DNA of 64,000 bases from Psococerastis gibbosa (taxonomy: Eukaryota > Arthropoda > Insecta > Psocodea > Psocidae). Position numbers and translations under genes: made by a program. Where the stretch lies: the NCBI GenBank assembly GCA_963971405.1, contig OZ020491.1:24794855-24858854 (forward strand). The letters run 5' to 3'. Positions 1-11,945 of the stretch are shown here, in pieces; position 1 is the stretch's first letter; each line of letters opens with the position of its first letter. The notes under the pieces were generated by a model. The model saw nothing but the letters and a program-made list of their open reading frames with translations. It had not been told where the DNA came from and made no database searches.

Positions 1-18
1 TATACAGAGGAAAGCAAT

Positions 19-196
19 CATGACCGTAGCCAAGGGGGGGGGGTTCATGGGGGTTCAAACCCCCCTAAATGAAATGGCTTGGTACTAGATAGAATCGGAT
101 TTTGAGGGGAAAAATGAAAACCACTATATAATACCCAATGAAATTTCTAAAAAACCCCTCCCCCCCCCCCGAAAAAAAATCCTGTCTACGGTCTTG
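19..196. mobile_element. hAT-like MITE
   Basis: Ends CATGACCGTAGCCA and, inverted, CAAGACCGTAGACAGG. The 8-bp duplication aaagcaat is at 11-18 and 197-204. The inside holds a G run near the left end and a C run near the right. Confidence 0.85.
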
Positions 197-204
197 AAAG
201 CAAT

Positions 205-1060
205 AATATTACACCTTTATCAATAGATCGACTCGTATCTCTGTACTTGGTTAAGTCATGCTTTCGCCTGTTTCATTGCGTCAATGGTAAGCTTGTCTCA
301 GCCATTATCGCTTGTAGCCACTGTGTAGGTTGACACGAGAACGTATACCAGTTTGCCAATGGCCAAAATTCATACTGAAACAATACAAATAATGTCCGAA
401 ATCCATGGGGTCTTTAGCATTGAATAAGGGACCTATGGGCCATATAAGTATGGGCCTATAAGTAGATCTGGGCCCATAGAAAGTCTTTACAAAAAAATTA
501 CAATTCCAGTTCCCAATAGATCACAATTAATTAATTTAATTTGTTCAAAAACCAATTGGTGTGATGGTCCCAATACAAGGAAGAAATTTAAAAAACTGTG
601 GCCAAATGGTGTTACCTGTCATATAATGAAATGAGGAGAAGCATTTCTGCTAATTTAATGGATGTTTCTGACGGCTCTACGATCGATAGGCTATTTATTG
701 GGCAAAACTACTTTGTATAAAAAACCGCGTAGTGGGGGTACTCCAATTTGCTCTTAAGAGCTGTTGGTGTCTACCATTCTACCATCAAGACTGGAGGCCA
801 TTGTAAAAAAAAAGACTGGTTATAGCAATCTTCTAAACCCTTTCTTGTTGCATTGTAGTGCAAGATAGGGTGAGAAATTCTAAGACGAATGAAATGCTTT
901 GAATTTGCCTGCCCGAGTTCTTGTGCAACGTTAGAGACGTTCTGATTAGCCAAATGGTTTCAGTCACCCATCTGGAAGAGGCTGCCCCTATTTTATGATT
1001 TCCACCCTAATGGCCGACTTATCTTCCCTTTATTACTGTAGTGCATGAATTTGGGGAAAA
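205..1060. other. Intergenic, no gene seen
   Basis: No convincing coding frame. Short frames such as the one at 771-953 have no recognisable domain. Confidence 0.5.
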
Positions 1061-1065
1061 AGAGC

Positions 1066-1575
1066 AGGGGGATTTCAGCAACGGTTTGTCTATTGCAACA
1101 AATTGAATCATTGAGGACGATTTCTGGCCAATTGTCTGACAGTTGAATTCGTGATGGGAAGGTTTGCCTGCTTTTAACCTATCCCCAAGGCCGTAGCCAG
1201 AATTTTTTTTCAGGAGGGTTCCATCTAACGTCACACGAGGTGAGGTAACCTCAATATGTTTAAAACTCAATTCTATCTAGTGTACACTGCAAATATTTCG
1301 GTAGGGATCCGAACCCCCCCCCCTCTGGATGCAGCCATGCCTATCCCAAAGCATCAGCAACCCATACCAAATGTGTTTCAACACATGGGCGATGCCGAAG
1401 AACGAGTGCCAGGAAAGGTTTATCTGTTGCAACAAATTGACTTATTGAGCGAGATTTCTGGCCAACTGCCTGACTGTTGAATTCGCGATGGGAAAATTTT
1501 TCTGCTGTTAACCTATCTCAAAGCATCAGCAACCGATAACAAATATGTTTCGGCACATGCCGAAGGAAGAGCGCC
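1066..1575. repeat. About 172-bp tandem duplication interrupted by a hAT MITE
   Basis: ttgcaacaaattga and aaagcatcagcaacc recur about 172 bp apart once the 162 bp added by the MITE and its duplication are subtracted. No function recognised. Confidence 0.75.
1186..1339. mobile_element. hAT-like MITE inside a tandem repeat
   Basis: Ends CAAGGCCGTAGCCAG and, inverted, CATGGCTGCATCCAG; 8-bp duplication cctatccc at 1178-1185 and 1340-1347. A C run lies near the right end. Confidence 0.85.
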
Positions 1576-2230
1576 GGGGGCATTTCAGGAAAGCACGACT
1601 TCCCTTTTCAGAGCAGCATTCTCCAAGGTACAAGTCATCGTCATGGTCGCCAATCTTCGATAGATGAGGCCTTTATAGAAGTAGAAGAATGTCCAAGGGA
1701 AGATGGAAGGACTGAGACCTCCCGGCAGGAGAAAAACTTCCTGGTTGAAAAACTTGAGGCAGTAGTTTGGCAAGAGCACGACTTCCCTTTTCAGAGCAGC
1801 ATTCTCCAAGGTCCAAATCATCGTCATGGTTGCCAATCTTCGAGAGAAGAGGCCTCTATAGAAGTAGAAGAATGTCCAAGGGGAGATAGAAAGACTGAGA
1901 CCTCCCGGCAGGAGAACAACTTCCTGGTTGAAAAACCTGAGGTAGTAGTTTGGCAAGAGTACGACTTCCCTTTTCAGAGCATCATTCTCCAAGGTCCAAA
2001 TCATCGTGAATCGTGATGATCGCCAATCTTCGATAGAAGAGGCATTTAAAGAAGAAGAAGAATGTCCATGGGAAGATAGATGGACTGAGAGCTCCCGGCA
2101 GGAGAAGAACTTCCTGGTTAAAAAATCTGAGTCAAGGGTTTGGCAAGAGCTTCACTTTTCAGAACAGCAGTCTCCAAGGTCCAAATTGCCATGATGATCA
2201 CCAATCGTTGATAGAAGAGGCATTTAGAAA
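1576..2230 (+). repeat. Fourfold tandem array of a LINE C-terminal segment
   Basis: Units begin near 1592, 1776, 1959 and 2146 (agcacgacttccc and variants), period about 184 bp. The plus strand reads GRRKTSWLKNLRQ, a stop, FGKSTTSLFRAAFSKV, the end of the family A LINE polymerase. The long minus-strand frame at 1585-2004 is its antisense shadow. Confidence 0.8.
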
Positions 2231-2885
2231 AAGGGAAGCAGGGGCATCAGGCTTAAATGCATGTATGTACCAAAACAAAAGGTTCTTCAACTTCCGTAGT
2301 GCCACCATGATAATGATTTAGTTGGATCAAAAAATAGCAGACCCCCGTTTGGGCCCCTCTGTAAAAAGTCCTGTATTCGCCTCCGGCGATTGTTGAAGGG
2401 GCAGAAAGAGAGAGAGCTTTTTCGCAAAATTGAAAGTATAGCTTGGGCCAGCCAATGTCCTTCGAGAGAAGCGTATATTGAATGTAAAATAGGAAAATTG
2501 GACTGGAGTTGAGCTCTAGGCTGGGGAAGCTAAAATTTTATCATCTCACTTTGCAAGCTTGCAGAAAATATTCTATTGGATATCTCTACGCTCATCTGAT
2601 GGATTGACTTCGTTTTCTACGTAAAATGGGGAAAAAGGAAGTTCTATTGTAGCTCAGTTCATGGTAAATGATTTTTTGTGTGAAAAGGATACTCGATGAA
2701 TAAAATCGTAATCATGCCCATGAGTGTCACCAGTCAATAGTTACTTGCATTACTTTTTTCTTCGCTTTTGTGTCTACCTATAGATGGAGTCAGCGATACA
2801 TCAGGTACTTTTGCACTCCTGTCTTTTGTGTTTTTTGACAAATTGTATTCCTACTGTTTTAATGTAATTTACTTTACTTTTACCT
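2231..2885. other. Intergenic, no gene seen
   Basis: No recognisable domain; the frame at 2768-3277 is antisense to a LINE piece. Confidence 0.5.
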
Positions 2886-3000
2886 TGCGGTTCTGTGCTT
2901 CGGCTGCAGTTGCCCCTAAAATTCTAAGGTGTTTAGAGGACTTTCGCTTCTACCGTTTGCATCGTCTTCTCCTTTCCTCAGCTTCGATATGTTTTTTCCG
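2886..3000 (-). pseudogene. LINE C-terminal fragment, family X
   Basis: The minus strand matches the plus-strand piece at 7827-7995, including the block coding GATAAEAQ. Short and interrupted. Confidence 0.6.
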
Positions 3001-3207
3001 CTTGGCTAAGTCATTTTGGCTGTCATCTTTGGATGTGGCTCACCATGACAGTCCTCGTTCTCGGGCTTTATCGACTATGCTAGTTGTCCTCATTTCTGCA
3101 TTTATTTCGTCGGCCTCTGTCACCCAGTATGAAGCCCAGAGACCGCCACTGCAACAGTCTTTGTTTTTCGACCTTTCTCAGCACTCTGGGCCGCGTAACA
3201 TACGGGG

Positions 3208-3361
3208 AAGGGGCGGTTCCAGCCCATTTGGGGGGGGGGGGGGTGTTTGGGGCTCAAAATATGAAAAACATATGTAGGATCGATTAAATCAGAGCGTAAT
3301 AAATTAACTAGATTTACTAAATTTTGGGGGCAGCTACTCCCCTGCCCCCCCTGTATCCGTC
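3208..3361. mobile_element. Probable hAT-like MITE
   Basis: GGGGCGGTTCCAGCC at the left and, inverted, GGACGGATACAGG at the right, with a G run after the left end. Flanks atacgggg and atactggg match at six of eight positions, so the ends are tentative. Confidence 0.5.
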
Positions 3362-3731
3362 CATGATACTGGGTCTACTAGGATTAATGTTGTGGTGTTG
3401 CGTGGTATTTCATTTTAATAAGCAAACAGAAACTTAGTGTTTTATCAAAACTTATATAACTATAATAAATATAACTAGAATTAGTAAAACCCGAGTAATC
3501 GTTATTAATTAACTCTGTCTACAAAAACCACTGGTGTATGTACGAAACCCTGATCGCTTTCGGCAAGAACTGTCATCTACAAAGGGAAACCCACTAGCAC
3601 AGTTACACCTTATCAGTGATTTGAGACTTGCTCAACTCGGGGAGACGATGCAAATTTTCTCAACCATCAACATCATAATCTTTACATAGCAGCCAAGTAT
3701 AGCTGCCAATCAGTCCATAGTATGGCATAGC

Positions 3732-3931
3732 CAGGGGAGGATTTGGCTTTCTGCCGATATAGGCACTGCCCTTGTCGCGGACATTAATAATTATTATTGT
3801 ATGTATGGGGGGGGGGTGAGCGCCTAAATTTGAAAAATTATTCCCTAGCATTCACAAAAAAAAACTTTAATGTATGCGCGCGAGCGGATATAGGCAGTTG
3901 CCTCAGTTGCCTACTGGTAAATCCGCCACTG
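3732..3931. mobile_element. hAT-like MITE
   Basis: Ends CAGGGGAGGATTT and, inverted, CAGTGGCGGATTT, with the perfect 8-bp duplication ggcatagc on both sides. Confidence 0.9.
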
Positions 3932-3939
3932 GGCATAGC

Positions 3940-4831
3940 TTTCCAACTTCACGCTGCACTAACAAAGAATTGTATACGTTATAACGGTAAATTTTATTGC
4001 GTTATAACGGTAAAAATTGAAAACATTACTCAGAAGCTACGTATACGAGTTTATCTCAATAACTGCACAATAATCAATTATAGCTGTCAATCCGTCAGTG
4101 AGACACAGCTTTCAGACCTCACGCTGCGCTAGCCAAGTAAACGTTGTAACGGTAAATTTCAAGGTAGTCAAAAACCTTGCTGGAAACTTCGAAATTCCAT
4201 GGATAGAGACTGGATGGACTATAGAGGCAGAAGCAAGGGAGATTGCGTTGGCCAGCAGAGGATGGGGTGGGATGGGAGGGGGGGGGGGGACGCTTGATTT
4301 GAAGGAGAGTCCACAACCGGGGCCAACCTACCCTTAAAACTCCCAGCCTCAAATACCATCAACAACTACACACCCACTCATCTTACAGTAAACAACCCCG
4401 AATAAGACTGATTGCCAGGGAAATCAACCCCCAAACACGGGCACACTCATAACTATTTACGTCTTCTTACCATGTGACAAACCGGGAGATGCAAACTTGA
4501 TGTCCTTGGCAATTCTGCCTACAGATGAACTCAAATTGACGAAATTGTGTTTGTCCAAAAATTTGAAACGAGTTCCCCCCCCCGAAGCGCAAGACAGCAG
4601 AATTTGAATTTTGGCGCTCTCCTCCTCCCCCGTAGCTGTTTCCGGACACATAAATTTGCCGGCCCGTGACTTTGCTACTTCCGTATCCGTCAAATACAAT
4701 AACCGTCACAAGCCTTTTCAAATTGCTTTTCAGTTTTCGTCGAGTTGGGCTCAATAGGGCTGTATTAAGGTCTTAAAGTTGCATAACATACAGTATGACT
4801 TGTTCAAACATTTGGTTAAGATGTACTTAAG
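3940..4831. other. Intergenic, no gene seen
   Basis: Short overlapping frames on both strands with G or C runs; none has a recognisable domain. Confidence 0.5.
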
Positions 4832-5119
4832 CAGGGGCGTGAAGTTGGGGGGGGGGGGCACGGTCCAACTTGCCCCCCCCCCCAGCCTCTAGCCTTGCAA
4901 GACATAGTTCATACTTCATAGTCCCCCTTGCAGCAACATTAATGTTAGCATTCCTGTTTTAGCGTTGTAAAATCTACAGCTATACTTTACAACTATTAAA
5001 AGGCGTAAAACCCTACTATTTTGCTCTTATATTTTCAATTTTTCCTTATATCCTGCCTGATGACGGCATAAGGTCTACTTTTTTTGCCCCCGCCACAATT
5101 CTAAAACTTTACTCCTCTG
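4832..5119. mobile_element. hAT-like MITE, CAGGGGCGTAAAGTT family
   Basis: Ends CAGGGGCGTGAAGTT and, inverted, CAGAGGAGTAAAGTT; perfect 8-bp duplication tacttaag at 4824-4831 and 5120-5127. Same family as 13332-13603 and 17553-17874. Confidence 0.92.
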
Positions 5120-5127
5120 TACTTAAG

Positions 5128-6118
5128 GTTTTTAGAATGTGTCAATGAGTTCTGCCCGACAGCTCTAATAATTCTACTCCAGCAGTTTTTGAAGGAATGC
5201 CAGAGAGAATAATAATAAAAAGGATGCGTCCAATTATGTGAAGGGTGTAACGAATATTTCTGAGATTGTCAAAAATAGAAATAAAAACACATTGTTCATT
5301 GATGATTTTTTGACCAATAAGGAAGAGACACGCTAAATTACAGAGATATTTTGTTTACAGTTAGCAACCAGTCGCACCCTATTTTTATACTTTCTTGGAG
5401 GGTGTACATGAAGCAAAACAAATTTAAAATCCGAGATTTAAAGTTGCTCTTTTGGTTGTTTAATGACTTGTCCAGATAGCCTTATCAACAATGTTCATGT
5501 TGTGTACCTAGAGCCCTAAGAAGAGGACTCTATAATCTTGGATTAGGCTACAGTCATAGACCCTAAAGAACCTACGACGTAAGGGGTATTCACAATGTTT
5601 GTGTTAAATAGTAATCCTTAATTGCGTTAAGTGTGTGTTAAGTCGAGTTAAATTAGCGGTCATGGAAACTGGAAACGGGAAAATTAAGCTAACCAGCACG
5701 TTAGCTAAACGCACTGACTCCGGGGTTGGTTAAAGCGAGTTATATCGGGAAAGTTATCATTCCCATCAATTTCAAGTTCAATGGTTAAAAGGCGGGCCAC
5801 GTGGAATAGGAGCGTGACGTCACATGTGATGCCACTGAGGCGGCCAGTGATGCCAATTGCCAACCCCCTTGACGAAGATTGGGCTGTGACGTCGTTTTTT
5901 GCAATCCATAGCAAAAAGACTCACATTTATTTATTTACTTTTTAATATTCACAATTTGTTTCTTGCAAAAACACGCATTATTATTATTAAAATAATATCA
6001 GCTACGTTATCTAGCGTATTTTTTATCATATTGTTAGCTGTAGTAGCCACATGTATGTCTTCCTCCGGACTAGGTCACGCTGCTGCAGGTTAGGACGGCA
6101 GTAAACGGGCTTACTTTA
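5128..6118. other. Intergenic, no gene seen
   Basis: AT-rich, no recognisable coding sequence. Confidence 0.5.
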
Positions 6119-6430
6119 AACTATAGGGGTTCACAAACCCTTTTGTCCGTGGACCACTAGATTATTTTCCGTGGACCACCATAGCTGCGACAGGAAAATC
6201 GTCAAATTCGAGGATGATTTGTGCCTACAATTATTATTTTATTAAATGTTTAGGGCTGGTATCGGTTGGATGCTATAGTTCAGTGCCAAGACTTAAGTAC
6301 TGTATTTTACTTTACATTTCCAATATCTCAGCAGATTTATTTTCTTACTTCTTACTTCGGTCCGTGGACCACCTGATATATGTCTGTGGACCACCGGTGG
6401 ACCATGGACCACAGTTTGGTAACCCCTGCT
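6119..6430. mobile_element. Probable hAT-like element
   Basis: Left end TAGGGGTTCACAAACC and, inverted at the right, CAGGGGTTACCAAAC, with the repeated word ggaccacc inside. ctttaaac occurs next to both ends, with two extra bases at the left. Confidence 0.65.
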
Positions 6431-6741
6431 TTAAACTTTACTGCGAAAGCGCCAAAGCTTAGGGTCACCAGCGCAGCGGGCCTACCTTGCCGTTTATTTT
6501 TAACTTATTCATGGGTTAAAAGTGTAAACAAAACAATTTTGAACAGCGCTTTTTGTTCCAAAAATCTTGTTTTTAATTTTTCTAAGGTCTAATATACGCG
6601 GGCGTTTTGAACGCGGACGAGTCGCTGATAAATTTGTCATGGGAGCAAATAGGCGTGTGATTGGTGCATAAAACAGTCTGCTACTGAGCGCACTTCTACA
6701 TTAAAGAGAAGACGTGTTATCTCACAGTCAACCTATTCTAT

Positions 6742-7131
6742 GGCGCGGTTTCCACCGACCTGCAAGTGCAAAATACAAATACGGTGACGTGGTAGCAGAC
6801 ATTCAAGACTTAGGCGAGGTTTCCACCGACCTCGCATTGCAGAATGCAAATGACATTGACGGAAATGTTTGTTTTACTCTACACCACAGTTAAAATTGAT
6901 CAATGATCATAGAGTAAAATCACAAACAACTAAAATTAAAAAATGGCTTCATAGGATATGTTAAGTACAAACATTTTAATAGATTTCTATAAAAAGAAAA
7001 ATTCAAATTTCCGTCAATGTCATTTGCATTCTGCTATGCGAGGTCGGTGGAAACCCCGCCTAAGTCTTGAATGTCTGCTACCACGTCACCGTATTTGTAT
7101 TTTGCACTTGCAGGTCGGTGGAAACCGCGCC
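6742..7131. mobile_element. Outer TTA-type MITE in the palindrome centre
   Basis: Ends GGCGCGGTTTCCACCGACC and its inverse. It carries the gacgtggtagcagacatt module and is split by the inner element at 6813-7060. Confidence 0.85.
6813..7060. mobile_element. Inner TTA-type MITE
   Basis: Ends GGCGAGGTTTCCACCGACC and, inverted, GGCGGGGTTTCCACCGACC. The core holds gatcaatgatcatagagtaa. It is flanked by TTA on the left and TAA on the right, mirrored rather than directly repeated. A close relative lies at 49073-49325. Confidence 0.85.
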
Positions 7132-7476
7132 GTAGAATAGGTTGACTGTGAGATAACACGTCTTCTCTTTAATGTAGAAGTGCGCTCAGTAGCAGACTGT
7201 TTTATGCACCAATCACACGCCTATTTGCTCCCATGACAAATTTATCAGCGACTCGTCCGCGTTCAAAACGCCCGCGTATATTAGACCTTAGAAAAATTAC
7301 CAACAAGATTTTTGGAACAAAAAGCGCTGTTCAAAATTGTTTTGTTTACACTTTTAACCCATGAATAAGTTAAAAATAAACGGCAAGGTAGGCCCGCTGC
7401 GCTGGTGACCCTAAGCTTTGGCGCTTTCGCCGTAAAGTTTAAAGCAGGGGTTACCAAACTGTGGTCCATGGTCCAC

Positions 7477-7757
7477 ATTGACGGAAATTTGAATTTTTCT
7501 TTTTATAGAAATCTATTAAAATGTTTGTACTTAACATATCCTATGAAGCCATTTTTTAATTTTAGTTGTTTGTTTGTGATTTTACTCTATGATCATTGAT
7601 CAATTTTAACTGTGGCGTAGAGTAAAACAAACATTTCCGTCAATGTCATTTGCATTCTGCAATGCGAGGTCGGTGGAAGCCTCGCCTAAGTCTTGAATGT
7701 CTGCTACAACGTCACCGTATTTGTATTTTGCACTTGCAGGTCGGTGGAAACCGCGCC
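7477..7757. repeat. Extra partial copy of the nested MITEs
   Basis: Holds the inner MITE core in inverted orientation, its right end (to 7686), then the outer right half ending ggtggaaaccgcgcc. It abuts the end of the palindrome. Confidence 0.85.
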
Positions 7758-7826
7758 TATAACAACGACTGTCATGATGGAGCTACGTAGAAATAAGTCA
7801 TTGAAATGACCTGATGATAAAGACGT

Positions 7827-7995
7827 AAAACATATCGAAGCTGAGGGAAAACGAAGACAAGGACGACCTGGGCTAACAGTAGAAGCGGAAGTCCGCCAAG
7901 ACCTCAGGGTTGTAGGAGCAACTGCAGCCGAAGCACAGAATCGCAAGGGGTGGAAGGGAAGAGATAAAAGAAAGGGAAGAGTAAAAAAGTAAGTA
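7827..7995 (+). pseudogene. LINE C-terminal fragment, family X
   Basis: The plus strand reads HIEAEGKRRQGRPGLTVEAE, then VRQDLRVVGATAAEAQNRKG, W and a basic end with a stop. It resembles the GRPR-W tails of RTE-like polymerases. 5'-truncated. Confidence 0.65.
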
Positions 7996-7999
7996 GCCA

Positions 8000-9795
8000 A
8001 TTTTGTAGGCCAAAATGGGCACTAGCTAACAAACAAACAACACAAGACATTAAAAATTAATTAAAAGTACCTACCTACTAAGTTGCCCAATAATTGCTAA
8101 TATTCCACAATGTGAGGGCGGCTATAAAAAGAAGGTTATGCAAAAGCCAAAAATAGCAAAAAAAACTCAGAAACCTGTAGCTACTTTCCTGTTGGTTACC
8201 CGACAAAACAACCCAACCACAACCGGCCTCTACACAACCTTTAAGTGGTGGTAAACCTTTAAAAATATCCCGTAAACCTTTCAGAAAAAAGGATATTCCA
8301 CGGCTCGGTGCCACTAACAGCAGCAGCTTAACCCCCCCAAAAAGGTTAAACTCATCCCATTGGGCATAAAGGGTAGGAATTGGATCGGGTCAGTTTCTAG
8401 GGTCTTTTGAAAACCCCTTAAACACCCCGCAAATGACCTTGAAACCCGCCCTTACTGGGTCAAAGACCCCAAAAACTTTTCTGAACAAAAAGGAATCAAA
8501 CAAAAAAGTTGTCGGGCTGCTGTGCTTAGGAAGAGAGTTAAGGGTGAAGCAGGGGAAGGGGGCGGGGTAGTCAATTTTATCAAAATTTCATTTTCCGTGT
8601 TGTCGGCGTCTTTAGACCTTTTTGCTGCTTGCCCACAACCCCCCTCCCCTTGCTTTGGTGGCCTTGACATGTTTTTGCCCCTGGAAGGTAGGTTTTAGGA
8701 TGGGTAGGAGGGGGGGGGGTGTAATGAGAGGTTTTAATGAGGGGTTATAACCTTTTGTATAGTTATATAGGCAGCAGGAATTGTGGGGGCAAGTAGTCGT
8801 TGCGGTACAGAGGCAACTGGCAATGTTTATTTATAAAAAATAAATATACATGCCAATATCTATTAGGGATTTACGCGTCTTTGCCTCTGAGACTACAAGG
8901 CATTACTCAGAAGCTCAACTACTTTAAATCATATAACTGGTAATTTAGGATTATTCAGCACTAACCCTCAGGTTAATTTAACCTTTTTTATCGGTACTAT
9001 GACTGCTGATAACACATTCACCATAATTATGGCTTATTATGCCGAACCTGCCACGGAATTTAATGAAAAGACTTCTTCCCCCTGAAAACTGAGAAGATCC
9101 GATACCAAAAGGACAAAAAAATACTAAGCGCCATGGTCCTAAAGGTCAAATGAGATAGAGTCGCAGTAGTATCGTACTCTACACAGTTAGGGGTTCCTTT
9201 CTTCCCTTTTGGCACAAATTTGTAACCTGCATTTGGTTGTCTGGTGGTGAACCCAAGCCCAAAAATTACCCCCGTACCTGCTACTACAGAAACCAACCTT
9301 TATGTCTTGCAAAAAGGTTACTTGTATTGTAAGGCACCTGTTCCAGGGTTCGAGTCCCTTTTAATTTGCCTAACCTTTCAATAGTATATGCATACCTTTT
9401 TTATTTGATTCGGAGTCACCCTGAAAGGTCGCCACCCTTACAGGTGAATTTGGGACTGTCCTTTTACGAGTTTTCGGGCCGATTTGGGTTCAGATTAAAA
9501 CCTTTACCTTATCATAAATATATTTTTTGTCCCCTTTTTGTCGAGGTCGTTGACTTGTGTTTCTTTTTATCTGTTATGATATTATATTTCCTTTTTTGTA
9601 TGTTTTTATGATTACTTATAAGGTAAGTGGTGTCTGCCCACTTTGAGGGTTTATTTCTACCTTTTCAGCCCGGATGTTTGTCATTTCAGTTCTTCTTCGC
9701 ACACTGATGGAGGCCTTCATTAACAAAACAAAACAAACCAGTAAAATTGAAGAAAAATACACGAATTAATTGATTTGATTGATTTTTTATTATTT
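8000..9795. other. Intergenic, no gene seen
   Basis: No recognisable frame. A B-box-like word (gggttcgagtccc) at 9347-9359 may be a SINE remnant. Confidence 0.45.
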
Positions 9796-9799
9796 TTCT

Positions 9800-9975
9800 T
9801 TTAAAAGGGTTAATCGCATACAATCAATTCAATGAATGTATCCGATTCACCTCTTCTGTCGCCTCACTAAGTTACCTAATAGGTACTTGTGTCGAGTTAC
9901 GACACGTCTCCGATCGCATGGCGTGTAGAGACTCGCACAAGTGCAAGCACGCTACCACCTGGCCATTGAAGTCGA
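9800..9975 (-). repeat. SINE-like repeat, family C
   Basis: The most complete-looking copy: on the minus strand a tRNA-like head (ggccaggtggtagcgtgct, then gcgagtctct), a middle with gagacgtgtcgtaactcg, and an end with gattaaccc. Confidence 0.65.
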
Positions 9976-10079
9976 ATTATTGTAACTCTTTAACATTATT
10001 TGTAATATTGTACACTATGGTATTGAATTGTGCAATATATCGTATACTCCTTGTCCAGGGAATATTCGGCAAGCAAAAA

Positions 10080-10218
10080 GCGGCGTTTCCACCGACCTCG
10101 TTTGTGAAAGCTACCATGATACTGACGTGGTAGCAGACATTAAAGACAGTCTAAAAATGTCTGCTAGCACGTCTATATCACGGTAACTTTCACAAACGAG
10201 GTCGGTGGAAACGCCGCC
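10080..10218. mobile_element. Short TTA-type palindromic MITE
   Basis: Ends GCGGCGTTTCCACCGACCTC and its inverse, with the gacgtggtagcagacatt module. An (AG)n run follows at 10223. Confidence 0.85.
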
Positions 10219-10288
10219 AAAGAGAGAGAGAGAGAGAGATTTTGGAATTATCATTTAGGCCTACTGGTATCGTAACTTCCTCACATAT

Positions 10289-11094
10289 GGCGCTTATTCC
10301 ACCTGCGTCAATAGTGAATAGTAAATGTAGTATTGACGGACATTTCAATTTTCCATTGATACACGCCATTCCACTTGTTTTTTCAACTATTGATCACTTT
10401 TCTTCTAATGACACGTATGCGCCAAATTTCAAAAATTTGGCGCATTTGTTTTTTGAAATTTTGTTTGTATTTGTTTTCTTCGTACACTTAATATTTTTAT
10501 TAAAACCTAATAATAGTAGGAGATCCGAAGTAAGATCGACCTTCACCGATCTGTTTAATGGATGAAAACTGTTTTGTAAACAAGAAAGTTTGCTGAATTT
10601 TTGACGAAAATAATTTATTGCTCGTTCAACAGATACAAAGATAACAAAGTGACAGATAAAAAACTCATAAAAAATGCAAGTTATCGCAGGAAGTTTACAT
10701 TTTCTGATCTGCAGTATCATTACCTTAAAAAAATGGGATAAAGAGCCTTAAGCCCATTTTGTAGCACAGTTGTAAATCTGTAGGGGAAATAGACAGCTTT
10801 CACAGAAATCTCGTATTTTTTAAGATTTTTTCATCTGTTCCCTTTTATATCTTTGTGGCTGTCGAGCGAGCAATTAATTAATTTCGTCCAAAAATTACGA
10901 TAATTTCTTGTTTACAAAACATTTTGAACACTCAGCCTTAACATATTCCATGACGCCATTTTAGTTTGTTTTTGTTTGCAGCGCGTGATTTTTCTCTATG
11001 ATCATTGATCAATTTTAACTATGGCATAGAGTAAAATTAAAATGTCCGTCAATACCACATTTACTATTGACTATTGACGTAGGTAGAATATGCG
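10289..11094. mobile_element. TTA-type MITE with an internal foldback insertion
   Basis: Left end GGCGCTTATTCCACC; right end tagaatatgcg is decayed. Homologous, in the opposite orientation, to 40931-41409. About 330 bp near 10570-10920 is extra and has inverted arms around tttgtaaacaagaaa. Confidence 0.75.
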
Positions 11095-11191
11095 AATATT
11101 AACTTATTTCACTTATGCTAACTATATATTTTTTATGTGAACTTCATTGTAATTTTGTAATCTTATTCGTGCTCCATCTAAACTGAAGGTA

Positions 11192-11750
11192 ATGTATTGT
11201 TTGCAGTTTGGACGCATTCTGCCGTCAGTCCCCCTATGGCCCTATCAAGCCTGTAGCCAGGATTATTTTTCGGGGGTGGCTGTGGCGACTGTGACCCCTT
11301 CTAGTGTACATTTATTTCTTGAGAACACAATTATATCTAGTGGATTCTTTAGAGGTTGTGGGGTTACTCGTATATACGATAACATAGGCACATCGAAAGT
11401 TAATATATTAGAAGATACAGGCTTATAATATTTTGCGGATATGCGGACTAAATCGTAATGTTATCATTACGACGATATATGAAGTATTGAAATATTTTTG
11501 CATTTGACCTGAAGAGGGGGAAACATTTGAAAATATAATTTTTACGCATTTTAACAGCAGTTATAAAGCATGGATTTTACAAAGCTTACAAAATAATACT
11601 TATTAATAGAAATAATATTGCATTTAACACAAAGATGGGGGCCCAGGGTTCTCCCCCGGGTGAAATTTTTTTGAAAAATAGGTAAGAAATAGTGATGTTT
11701 TACGATACATATATATACAGTAGTAAAGTTTATAATTTACTGAGGAATAT
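11192..11750. other. Intergenic, no gene seen
   Basis: AT-rich; a decayed hAT-like stretch near 11250 (tagccaggattatttttcgg). Confidence 0.4.
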
Positions 11751-11945
11751 TCAGGAGATGTAGAGTGGTGGTACGGACTCTGACTTTCACCCGAAAGGTT
11801 ATTGGTTCGAGTCCTATACTTCCTACACTTTCTTGCCATGCTTCGGAGGGCATGTAAAGCAGGCGGTCCCAGGCCTTCCTAGTTGAGTGTAAGAGAGAGC
11901 TTTATAGCCCTAACTCCGCTAGGTTGGCTGAGTAATAGAACAAAA
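11750..11945 (+). repeat. tRNA-derived SINE, family B
   Basis: Plus-strand head has an A-box-like tagagtggtggtacgg and a B box ggttcgagtcc, then a conserved body with catgcttcggagggcatgt. Other copies: 27500-27740 and the split copy at 42062-42490. Confidence 0.75.

Larger units (their letters stand above)
6397..7476. repeat. 1.08-kb near-perfect palindrome around nested MITEs
   Basis: Arms 6397-6740 and 7133-7476 (344 bp each) are reverse complements with few differences. The mirrored open frames at 6380-6592 (+) and 7281-7478 (-) reflect this and are not genes. The centre is the nested MITE pair below. Confidence 0.92.

Noticed and set aside
6380..7478. Two similar short proteins on opposite strands as a duplicated gene
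   Set aside because: They are mirror images produced by the palindrome and overlap a hAT-like end.
7811..7840. CTGATGA word as another hammerhead
   Set aside because: No GAAA box or stem II follows; it lies in a LINE fragment.
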